A DNA stretch of 26,217 bases from Podochytrium sp. JEL0797 (Eukaryota > Chytridiomycota > Chytridiomycetes > Chytridiales > Chytriomycetaceae), in the NCBI GenBank assembly GCA_027596195.1, contig JADGJG010000274.1:1-26217 (forward strand), written 5' to 3'. Below are positions 1 through 6,526 of this stretch, piece by piece; the stretch's first letter is position 1; each line of letters begins with the position of its first letter. Below the pieces are notes generated by a model. The model saw only the letters and a program-made list of their open reading frames with translations, was not told the DNA's origin and did not search any database. The position numbers and the translations under genes were made by a program.

Positions 1-73
1 ATTTCCGAGCATTCGCAAGCGGCCTCTCATTTAACCAACTTCTCTTCCATACCTAAACAAACAAACTTTCTAG
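1..73 (+). other. 3' part of an intron of the ROGDI-like gene
   Basis: This stretch ends in a pyrimidine-containing tract and ctag, and the conserved ROGDI-like reading frame opens at base 74. The frame is closed by TAG at 71-73, so coding sequence cannot continue leftward in this frame. There is no GT dinucleotide in 1-73, so the donor must lie outside the window. The exact acceptor (after 73 or after 75) is inferred. Confidence 0.5.
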
Positions 74-400
74 AGCTTCTCCCCAAACCTCCCCGACGAC
101 CTCATCCTCGAATTCTTTATGTCCAACCCATCCACCCTCGCCATCTCCATCTACACCATCGCATACCACCAACCAGGCAACATGAGCGGCTCGACCCCGA
201 TCCCGCTGCAAATCCAGTCACAGATCCTGTCGCGTTTCAAAAGCACCAAGATTGAAACGTACAAGGGTCGCGCGATTGAGATTCTGGATGAGGTTTATTT
301 GGAGGTCGGGGTGCCGGGGTTGAGTGGGGTCAAGGAAGGGATGCAGGGGGTTGTGGGGTTGTGTGAGGGGGTGGTGGGGTTGTTGGAGGCGTTGCGTTGA
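74..400 (+). CDS. ROGDI/RAV2-like protein, C-terminal exon (5' partial)
   Basis: This open frame encodes about 108 residues ending at TGA 398-400. It begins with the pattern FSPNLPDDLILEFF, which resembles the conserved FAPxLPxDLLVxxY segment of human ROGDI. It ends with a helical, Val/Leu-rich segment (EVYLEVGVPGLSGVKEGM and onward) that lines up with the terminal helix of ROGDI. Proteins of the ROGDI/Rav2 family belong to the RAVE/rabconnectin complex, which promotes reassembly of the V-ATPase V1 and Vo sectors. The N-terminal part of the gene lies left of the window. The exon is C-rich at its start and strongly G-rich at its end. Identification is by recalled sequence pattern only. Decayed copies of this exon occur farther right, between the BTB genes. 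Confidence 0.6.
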   Translation, partial: SFSPNLPDDLILEFFMSNPSTLAISIYTIAYHQPGNMSGSTPIPLQIQSQILSRFKSTKIETYKGRAIEILDEVYLEVGVPGLSGVKEGMQGVVGLCEGVVGLLEALR

Positions 401-429
401 TTTTGTGAATCGGAAAATATAAGAGTCTG

Positions 430-1260
430 ACCCTTGTCCAGGGCCCTGCCATCTTCAAATCCCTCTCACAAAAGTCGCTCCATGGAAGCCCTTGCTCGCA
501 GGCCCTGAGGCTGCCGCATTGATTGGAGACGCAACTCGTGCCGATACGATCCTGCAGCCCAGCAATGGCGAATTCATTGCCGCTCATAGAGCCTACCTGA
601 TCAGGAGCCCGTACTTTGCTCCCCATCAGAGCTTTACGGCGCATCAAGATGAGTCTGAGGAAGCGACCGTGAAGATTACCCCAACCCACCCCACCGAGGT
701 CCGTTTCCTTCTGCAATGCATTTACGTCTATACACCAGAATACTGCAATGGAGCGATTCGGAAGCAAAACTTTTTACCACTTCTGTTGAATGCGCAGTTC
801 TTTTTGGAAGTGCTGAAGCTATCCAACTCGACGACTTCAACTGCCAATTGATTGACTACGACACGCTTGCAACCTTGCTCAGCGAGTTCAAGTCCGCGGA
901 TTCCCCGACGACCAAGCTTCATGTGATTCTGCAATGAGCGCGCAATTGGGATGAGGTGCATGATTGAAAGCCGTTGAGAGAGTTTGTGGAGACTCATGTG
1001 GACTTCAAGCTTGTTGGCTTGAAGGATTGGGTGGACTTGACGGAGGAGTTTGAACGCAGCGTGGTGCTCCCAAGACGTATCTCCATTTCGTCAAGAACCC
1101 AGCTCCCATCCTTACCCTCTCCCGTGCGACTTGCAAGATTTATTGCAGCCAGTGTTCTCGATATATCGACATATTCCAGTTTGATGCCGCAGGCGCATGT
1201 CAGGGGTTTCTGGCGCATAACAACTCGTCGTGGAACAGCATGCCGAAACAAATTGGATGA
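430..1260 (+). pseudogene. BTB-family copy 1, pseudogene
   Basis: This copy is homologous to the intact copies from the leader peptide to the final KQIG-stop. Several lesions are visible. The ATG region is degraded and no in-frame start precedes the BTB segment. About 40 nt are missing near 810-815, where the intact copies encode ENVLAACAKWFHDNW, and this shifts the frame. TGA replaces a conserved Trp codon at 935-937 and again in 'gattgaaag' near 963-967. A further deletion of about a dozen bases lies near 1065. The tail still encodes a Cys-x2-Cys-x14-Cys pattern (about 1134-1200), so it decayed from a full-length gene. One or two of the lesions could be sequencing errors, but not all of them. 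Confidence 0.85.
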
Positions 1261-1264
1261 TTGA

Positions 1265-1617
1265 GGCTCACTGTCAGGGGTGCATAGTACTATGTTTCCT
1301 ATTCCTTTGTCTTTTTATTTTTCAATTCCTTTTTCTCTTTTTTTTTGTATAAGAAAAATAAAAATGAGAATTGTGTCAGGTGAACAGATTCACATACGGA
1401 AATCAGAGGAAAAGGTGTGTCGAGAGTGCCCATCTCAAAATAAAAACCGCGCTCGAGCATTCACTACTTCTGCTCCAAATCCAATCGCAGATTCTGTTTC
1501 GTTTCAACAAGGACTGTGTTATATTTAGAGATTAGAGTTCCGGAGCTAAGCGGGTGGGAAGAGGGGATGAAGAGGCTGTGGGGCTGATAAAGTTTGGATG
1601 CGTTTTGCTGACTGACT
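1265..1617 (+). other. Spacer between BTB copies 1 and 2
   Basis: No credible gene lies here. The first part is T-rich, then A-rich, and may include the 3' flank of copy 1. From about 1465 the sequence resembles the ROGDI terminal exon (separate entry). The immediate upstream region of copy 2 follows. Confidence 0.5.
1465..1605 (+). pseudogene. Decayed copy of the ROGDI-like 3' exon
   Basis: The string 'ccaaatccaatcgcagattc' followed by 'tgtttcgtttcaacaag' closely matches bases 209-248 of the ROGDI-like exon ('caaatccagtcacagatcctgtcgcgtttcaaaag'). Further on, 'gggaagaggggatgaagagg' resembles 'gtcaaggaagggatgcaggg' near 328-349. The frame is broken and parts are missing, so it is non-coding. 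It sits where a duplicated unit including the end of the upstream gene would place it. Confidence 0.6.
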
Positions 1618-1648
1618 GCGAAAAAATCATCAAAACAAACACCTGCTC
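1618..1648 (+). promoter_or_regulatory. Conserved A-rich leader before BTB copy 2
   Basis: The block reads approximately gcgaaaaaatcatcaaaac then aaacacctgctc and ends 12 bases before the ATG at 1661. Near-identical blocks precede copies 4, 5 and 6, and a degraded one precedes copy 3. It is probably 5' UTR or core promoter carried in the duplicated unit. Confidence 0.45.
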
Positions 1649-1660
1649 GTCCACCCAACG

Positions 1661-2542
1661 ATGGCCAAGAAACCCACGACCCCGAACCGTGTCTCAGTCT
1701 CTCTTCAAACCTCTCTCGCAAAAGACGCACCGCCAGAGACGTTGCTCACGGGCCCGGCGGCTGTCACATTGATTGGAGACGCCACCCACGCCGATATTAT
1801 TCTGCAGCCCAACAACGGCGAATTCATTGCCGCCCACAGAGCCTACCTCCTCAGAAACCCGTATTTTGCTTCCCACGAAAGCTTTGTAGCGCATCAAGAC
1901 AAGTCCGCGGAAACGATAGTGAAGATTTCCCCTCCCCACCCCACCGAGTTTCGTTTCCTCCTACAATGCATCTACGCCAATACATCTGAATACTGCGATG
2001 GAGCCATTCGGAAGCAAAACTTTCTGCCTCTCCTTTTGAACGCGCAGTTCTTTTTGGAAGAAAACGTTCTCGCGGCTTGTGCAAAGTGGTTCCACGACAA
2101 CTGGCGCGATGCTATCCAGCTCGACGACTTCAACTGCCATTTGATTGATTACGACACTCTTGCGAGCTTGATCAGAGAGTTCAACGCCGAGACGGAGGCG
2201 ACCACCAAGCTGCACGTGATTCTCCAGTGGGCTCGCAACTGGGATGAAGAGAATGATTGGAAGCCATTGCGCGAGTTTGTCGATTCTCATGTGGACTTCA
2301 AGCGCATAGGGTTGACCGAGTGGATCGAGTTGACCACGGCGCACGAACGCGGCGTGGAGTTCTGCATCGCTCCAAAGACCCACCTCCATTTTGTCATCAC
2401 GCCCCGCGCGACTTGCAAGATTTATTGCACCAATTGCCGTCAATACGTCGACATATTCGAATTCTCTATTCCAAATGCCTGTCAGCACAAGCACTCTCAT
2501 CATAACCAACACTGGAACCATATTTCCAAACAAATCGCATGA
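1661..2542 (+). CDS. BTB/POZ-domain protein, copy 2 (intact)
   Basis: This is a single-exon gene of 293 aa with ATG in the context acgATGg. Residues about 35-135 form a BTB-like domain, with H43-A44-D45 leading into a strand and then the hallmark EFIAAHRAYLLRNPYF at 54-69. Residues about 133-215 (ENVLAACAKWF, REFVDSHVDF) are helical and could be BACK-like. The C-terminus carries C256-x2-C259-x14-C274 followed by His residues, suggesting a small metal-binding knuckle. BTB proteins often dimerise and many act as substrate adaptors for Cullin-3 ubiquitin ligases; that role is a family inference and the target is unknown. This copy is the reference for the array because it keeps the ATG, the full core and the Cys tail. 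Confidence 0.75.
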   Translation: MAKKPTTPNRVSVSLQTSLAKDAPPETLLTGPAAVTLIGDATHADIILQPNNGEFIAAHRAYLLRNPYFASHESFVAHQDKSAETIVKISPPHPTEFRFLLQCIYANTSEYCDGAIRKQNFLPLLLNAQFFLEENVLAACAKWFHDNWRDAIQLDDFNCHLIDYDTLASLIREFNAETEATTKLHVILQWARNWDEENDWKPLREFVDSHVDFKRIGLTEWIELTTAHERGVEFCIAPKTHLHFVITPRATCKIYCTNCRQYVDIFEFSIPNACQHKHSHHNQHWNHISKQIA

Positions 2543-2718
2543 TTGACCCGACACGTGCGCGTGCTGATGTTGTTTACTGCACCCTTTATTGCTTTTCCCT
2601 CATTAGTTCTGCAAATTCTTTTTGAAATGAGCCCCTCTTAAAAGAAATCTGTCGCGTGTCTTGCGTAGGTTGAGTGGACTGAAGGAGTAGATACAATACT
2701 TCATTTTTAATGATTAGG

Positions 2719-2755
2719 AAAGAAAAACCATCAGATCAAAAAAAAATCTTTTTCC
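2719..2755 (+). promoter_or_regulatory. Degraded A-rich leader of BTB copy 3
   Basis: The sequence 'aagaaaaaccatcagatcaa' and the bases after it are a diverged form of the leader before copies 2, 4 and 6. It lies directly upstream of the ATG at 2760. Confidence 0.35.
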
Positions 2756-2759
2756 AACC

Positions 2760-2966
2760 ATGGCCAAGAAACCCACAACTACAAACCGTGTTCCAGTCTC
2801 TCTCAAGACCTCTCTCTCTCAAATGGCACACCACCAGAGCCGTTGCTCACGGGACCGGAAGCCGCCGCGTTGATTGGCGACGCCATCACCGCCGATACGG
2901 TTCTACAGCCCAACAACGGCGAATTAATTGCCACCCACAGGGCCTACCTCATCCGAAACCCAAACA
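2760..2966 (+). pseudogene. BTB-family copy 3, truncated pseudogene
   Basis: The start (ATG GCC AAG AAA CCC ACA) is as in copy 2. A net insertion of two bases in the CT-rich tract near 2810-2835 then shifts the frame, and translation from this ATG soon stops. Homology resumes in another frame through the BTB hallmark (the 'attgccacccacagggccta' region, 2926-2945) and ends at about the Arg-Asn-Pro codons, near residue 66 of the intact protein. The sequence then passes into ROGDI-like spacer DNA. About three quarters of the coding region is missing, which accounts for the short copy-3 to copy-4 interval. Confidence 0.85.
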
Positions 2967-2984
2967 TTGTTCGTTGTGAAGGAT

Positions 2985-3180
2985 TCTTGTTGAGCGCGTT
3001 TGAGGCGATCAATCATTAATTCCCGACCCATTTTCGTGGCATAATAGTAATTTTGGATGACGTAAGTATATATTGGAGGTTGGAGTGCCAAAAATGAGGG
3101 GATGTAAAGGATGAGTGGGTTGAAAGAGTGGATGCAAACATTTGTGGGTGTGGAAGTGGTGAGGTTGCTGGACGCGTTGC
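2985..3180 (+). pseudogene. Second decayed copy of the ROGDI-like 3' exon
   Basis: The clearest fossil is at about 3048-3180: 'attttggatgacg' and 'attggaggttggagtgcc' match 'attctggatgagg' and 'tttggaggtcggggtgcc' at 281-315, and 'ggttgctggacgcgttgcc' near 3163-3182 matches 'ggttgttggaggcgttgcg' near 378-397. Insertions and stop codons (for example taatag near 3041) abolish coding. Similarity before 3030 is weaker, so the left boundary is approximate. Confidence 0.6.
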
Positions 3181-3264
3181 CAAAACACACACCGTGTTGA
3201 GTGGTTTAAAGACGGTTGTTGGTTGCGTGAAGGGATGGTGGAGATTTTTAACATTGTGCTGGCT

Positions 3265-3298
3265 CAGAAAAAAACCATCAAAACAAACACCTCCTCCT
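3265..3298 (+). promoter_or_regulatory. Conserved A-rich leader before BTB copy 4
   Basis: The block 'cagaaaaaaaccatcaaaac' followed by 'aaacacctcctcc' nearly matches the block before copies 2 and 6. It ends 10 bases before the ATG at 3309. Confidence 0.45.
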
Positions 3299-3308
3299 TC
3301 ACTCAAGC

Positions 3309-4088
3309 ATGGCCGAGAAACCTATAACTCCGAAACCTGTCTCAGTCTCTCTCCAAATCTCTTTCATGCCAGACACAACGACAGAGGCGTTGCTCACGGG
3401 CCCAGAAGCTGTCGAATTGATTGGGGGCGCCACGCACGCCGATACTATCCTGCAACCCAACGACGCGGAGTTCATTGCTGCCCACACAGCCTATCTTCTT
3501 AGAAATCCGTACTTTGCTTCCCATGAGAGCTTTACAGCGCGTCAAAACAAGCTTGTCGGAACGCCCCTCAAGATTTACCCACCTCACCCCACCGAATTTC
3601 GTCTCCTCCTGCAATGCATCTATGCCAACACTCCCAAATACTGCAGAGAATCCATTTCGCAACAAAACTTTCTCCCTCTCCTTGTGAATGCACAGTTCTT
3701 TATGGAAGAAAACGTTCTCGCGGCATGCGCATCGTGGTTCCATGACAACTGGAGCGACGCTATCCTTCTCAACGAGTTCAACTACCAATCTGTTGATTAC
3801 GACACTCTTTCGAGCTTGCTCAACGTATTTGAGGCCGAGACGGAAACGGCCTCCAAGCTTCACGTGATATTCCAATGGGCGTGGAATTGGGACGAAGAGG
3901 GTGATTGCAACCCGTTGCGCGAGTTTGTTGAGTCTCATGTGGACTTCAAGCGTGTTGGGGTGAAGGAGTGGATTGCGTTGACAACTGAGTTTGAGCACAG
4001 CGTGAATTTCTGTATCGCTCCAAAGACGCATCTCCATTTTGTCAAGCAGAACCAGTGCCGTCACATCTTGTTCGACAAACCTCGTTAA
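3309..4088 (+). CDS. BTB/POZ-domain protein, copy 4 (open, C-terminally truncated)
   Basis: This copy encodes 259 aa and starts at ATG in gcATGg, followed by MAEKPITPKPVSVSL as in the other copies. The BTB core (EFIAAHTAYLLRNPYF) and the helical middle (ENVLAACASWFHDNW, REFVESHVDFKRVG) are intact. After HLHFVK the frame enters a short unrelated tail, QNQCRHILFDKPR, and stops. The Cys-x2-Cys-x14-Cys knuckle of copies 2 and 6 is therefore absent. A remnant of the ancestral gene end ('cgaacgcatcgtatgattga') remains at about 4105-4124 in the 3' flank, so an internal deletion removed the tail. The product could still fold as a BTB protein without the putative metal site, or could be an early pseudogene. 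Confidence 0.7.
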   Translation: MAEKPITPKPVSVSLQISFMPDTTTEALLTGPEAVELIGGATHADTILQPNDAEFIAAHTAYLLRNPYFASHESFTARQNKLVGTPLKIYPPHPTEFRLLLQCIYANTPKYCRESISQQNFLPLLVNAQFFMEENVLAACASWFHDNWSDAILLNEFNYQSVDYDTLSSLLNVFEAETETASKLHVIFQWAWNWDEEGDCNPLREFVESHVDFKRVGVKEWIALTTEFEHSVNFCIAPKTHLHFVKQNQCRHILFDKPR

Positions 4089-4268
4089 GCTATAATTTCT
4101 TGTCGAACGCATCGTATGATTGAGTTGAGCTGTGTGGCACTTGTTGCTGTTGTTAACTGCTCCCTGCCTTAATTTTTCTTTGGGGTCGCTCCGTTTTTTA
4201 CACTTTACATATTCTCTTTTGTCAAATGGGAAGAAGTCGCGTGTTTCGCTAAAATCGGTTGTGCGGAC

Positions 4269-5148
4269 CATGGAAAAAAAATCATCAAAGCAACCACTTG
4301 CTCTTTCCCTCAAGCAAGACCGACAAACTCACGGCTCTGAACCATGTATCAGTCTCCCTTCAAATCTCTCTCACGCCAGACACAACCCCGGAGCCCTTGC
4401 TGATGGCCCCAGTAGCCGCCGAGTTGATTGGTGCCACCACCCAACCCAGACACGATCCTGCAGCCCAACGACGGGGAGTTCATTGCCGTCCACAGAGCCT
4501 ACCTTCTCAGGAACTCATATTTTGCTTCCCACCAAATCTTTACGGCGCATCAAAATGTTGAGAAAAAAACCTCAAGATTTCACCTCCTCACCCCACCGAG
4601 TTCCGCTTCATCCTTCAATGCATCTACGCCAATATTCCAGAGTACTGCAGTGGAGCGATTTGGAAGCAAAGCGTTCTTCCTCTTCTTTTGAACGCGCAGT
4701 TTTTTCTGGAGGAAAACTTTCTCGCGGCCTGCGCAATGTGGTTCTACGGCAACTGGCGCGACGCCATCCAACTCGAAGACTTCAACTGCCGCAAGACTGA
4801 TTACAACCCTCTTGCCCGTTTGCTCAACGAATTCAAGGCCGAGACAGAAGCAGCGACAAAGCGACACTTGATTCTCCAATAGTCGCGCAATTGGGCAAAA
4901 AGAAGAATTGCAAGTCGTTGCACGAGTTTATGGAGTCTCATGTGGATTTTGAACGTGTTGGCTTGAAGGAGTGGAGTGAGTTGGCGGAGGAGTTTGAGCA
5001 CAGCGTGATTTTCTGCATTTCCCCTAAGACATATCTCCATTTTACCGCGAGACTTTTGCTAGATGCAGCAACTGATGTCTCCAATGCAATGAGGGAGCAA
5101 GAAAGGGTCTGGAGATCTATAGCCGACGAGTTGCCAAAATTGCATTGA
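4269..5148 (+). pseudogene. BTB-family copy 5, pseudogene
   Basis: Homology to the intact copies is nearly complete, but the gene is broken in several places. The ATG is lost: 'aagcaagacc' stands where copy 4 has 'aagcatggcc'. Frame changes lie near 4430-4440 and again near 4560-4571. TAG at 4880-4882 replaces the conserved Trp of LQW. Another shift near 4895 moves REFVESHVDF-like coding into a third frame (HEFMESHVDFERVG). The terminal Cys knuckle is replaced by an unrelated sequence. The A-rich leader is still recognisable at 4269-4303. Short open pieces exist in each frame, but no single frame covers even the BTB domain and the middle region together. Confidence 0.85.
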
Positions 5149-5284
5149 GATGAGTTGCGCGCGTTGCTGCTGTTGTTTCGTACTCCCTGCCTTGAATTTT
5201 CTTTCGCATGTCTCTCGTTATTTCTCCTTTTTGCGTGTTTTCCTGATTAAGTTTGCCCTTGAAAAATGAGAACTCCATCTCGGC

Positions 5285-5385
5285 CTTTACTAGGGGGTAT
5301 TTTTTGGAAAATGAGAGGCCGGTGTAGAGTGGGTTGAAAGAGGGGATATAGGGGTTTGGGGCTATTGGGGGGGGGGGGTGGCGAA
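5285..5385 (+). pseudogene. Possible third ROGDI-exon fossil
   Basis: The stretch 'ggtgtagagtgggttgaaag' and 'aggggatataggggtttggg' resembles the G-rich end of the ROGDI-like exon at about 310-360 and the spacer near 3110-3150. It contains a run of ten or more G. The match is weaker than at 1465-1605 or 2985-3180 and could partly reflect shared low complexity. Confidence 0.35.
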
Positions 5386-5397
5386 GAGTAAAAAATA

Positions 5398-5430
5398 GCG
5401 AAAAAACCACCAAAACAAACACCTACTCTT
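5398..5430 (+). promoter_or_regulatory. Conserved A-rich leader before BTB copy 6
   Basis: 'gcgaaaaaaccaccaaaaca' followed by 'aacacctactctt' is the same block seen before copies 2 and 4. Here it leads to TTG at 5431 where the other copies have ATG, so translation presumably starts downstream. Confidence 0.45.
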
Positions 5431-5451
5431 TTGGCCGAGAAGCCAACGACC

Positions 5452-6330
5452 ATGAGCCCAATCTCAGTCTCCCTCCTAATCTCTCTCACGCCAGACACGA
5501 CGCCAGAGCCTTTGCTCACGGGCCCGAAAGCCGCCGCGTTGATCGGCGACACCACCCATGCCGATACGATCTTGCAGCCCAACGACGGCGAGTTTATTGC
5601 CACACACAGGGCCTATCTCCTCAGAAACCCATACTTTGCTTCCCACGAAAGCTATGCGGCGCAGCAAGTCAAGTCTGTCGAAACGCCCATCAAGATTTCC
5701 CCACCGCACCCCACCGAGTTCCGCTTCCTCCTTCAATGCATCTACGCCAACACTCCCGAATACTGCAGCGGAGCAATTTGGAAGCAAAACTTTCTTCCTC
5801 TCCTTTTGAACGCGCAGTTTTTTCTGGAGGAAAACGTTCTCGCGGCTTGTGCGAAGTGGTTCTACGGCAACTGGCGCGACGCTATCGAATTTGACGACTT
5901 CAACTGCCGCTTGATTGATTACGACACTCTTGCCCGTTTGCTCAACGAGTTCAAGACCGAGACGGAAGCGCCGACCAAGTTGAACGTGATTTTCCAATGG
6001 GCGCGCAATTGGGACGAAGATAATGATTGCAAGGCGTTGCGCGAGTTTGTTGAGTCTCATGTGGACTTCAAGCTTGTTGGGTTGAAAGAGTGGATCGAGT
6101 TGACCACGGCTCATGAACGCAGTGTGGAGTTCTGCATCGCTCCCAAGACGCATCTCCACTTTGCGAAGAAACCCGCCGTGATCCCACCCCCCCGCGCGAG
6201 TGTCAAGATTTATTGCAACTATTGCGGCCAATATGTCGACGTTCATGAATTATCTGTTCCAAACGCGTGTCAGAGTTATCGTGCACATTACAACCCACAG
6301 TGGAACAGCATGGCCAAACAAATCGGATGA
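5452..6330 (+). CDS. BTB/POZ-domain protein, copy 6 (intact, shifted start)
   Basis: From the ATG at 5452 this frame encodes 292 aa. The homologous start in copies 2 and 4 corresponds to 5431, but there the codon is TTG (ttggccgag), so I take the next in-frame ATG, which has A at -3. Seven residues are lost and none belongs to the BTB domain. The BTB hallmark (EFIATHRAYLLRNPYF), the middle helices (ENVLAACAKWFYGNWRD, REFVESHVDFKLVG) and the C-x2-C-x14-C tail (YCNYCGQYVDV to PNAC) are all present. This copy is very close to copy 2 and to pseudogene copy 5 in the core. Cullin-3 adaptor function is possible by family but not shown. Initiation at the near-cognate TTG cannot be excluded. Confidence 0.7.
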   Translation: MSPISVSLLISLTPDTTPEPLLTGPKAAALIGDTTHADTILQPNDGEFIATHRAYLLRNPYFASHESYAAQQVKSVETPIKISPPHPTEFRFLLQCIYANTPEYCSGAIWKQNFLPLLLNAQFFLEENVLAACAKWFYGNWRDAIEFDDFNCRLIDYDTLARLLNEFKTETEAPTKLNVIFQWARNWDEDNDCKALREFVESHVDFKLVGLKEWIELTTAHERSVEFCIAPKTHLHFAKKPAVIPPPRASVKIYCNYCGQYVDVHELSVPNACQSYRAHYNPQWNSMAKQIG

Positions 6331-6526
6331 TTGAGCTAAACTTGCGCGCATTCTACTTTCTTTTTCTCTCCTGCACATCTCTTTTTGCATTTATTGTTTT
6401 GAATGAATCCCTCAAAAATCCCTTAATTTTTCTGCCTCTAATTAACCCTTTTTTTTTATTAATTTTAGTAACCCAGCGTGGGAAGGGTCGAAATTTGTTT
6501 GTTTTTGTTTTTGCAAATAACGTCTG

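Larger units (their letters stand above)
430..6330 (+). repeat. Tandem array of six BTB-gene copies
   Basis: Six head-to-tail copies share the same coding core. The conserved 'gattgg(a/c/g)...gacgc' anchor at the beginning of the BTB domain falls near 521, 1771, 2872, 3419, 4424 and 5541, giving spacings of roughly 1.25, 1.10, 0.55, 1.0 and 1.1 kb. The short spacing follows from a deletion that removed most of copy 3. The spacers are also related: each has a conserved A-rich leader before the start site, and several hold fossils of the ROGDI 3' end. Copies 2, 4 and 6 are open; copies 1, 3 and 5 are disrupted. No transposase or reverse transcriptase frame lies in the array, so unequal crossing-over is the simplest origin. 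Confidence 0.85.

Noticed and set aside
430..1260. BTB copy 1 rescued by introns
   Set aside because: The lesions include in-frame TGA at conserved Trp codons and deletions of homologous coding sequence. No GT...AG pair restores a continuous frame, and the intact copies have no introns.
1961..2554. Minus-strand open frame opposite BTB copy 2
   Set aside because: Like the frame opposite copy 4, it is a mirror of the conserved sense coding sequence with no recognisable domain.
3342..4313. Minus-strand open frame of 323 aa opposite BTB copy 4
   Set aside because: It is antisense to a clear BTB coding region. Similar antisense frames occur opposite copies 2 and 6, as expected from codon bias, and no independent family pattern is visible.
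5371..5382. Poly-G run in the spacer as a functional element
   Set aside because: It is a homopolymer next to a G-rich fossil and is likely slippage; its length may also be affected by sequencing error.
430..6330. BTB array as a transposon or retrocopy family
   Set aside because: There are no terminal inverted repeats, poly(A) tails, target-site duplications or transposition proteins, and the copies are head to tail with shared spacers. Tandem duplication explains them better.
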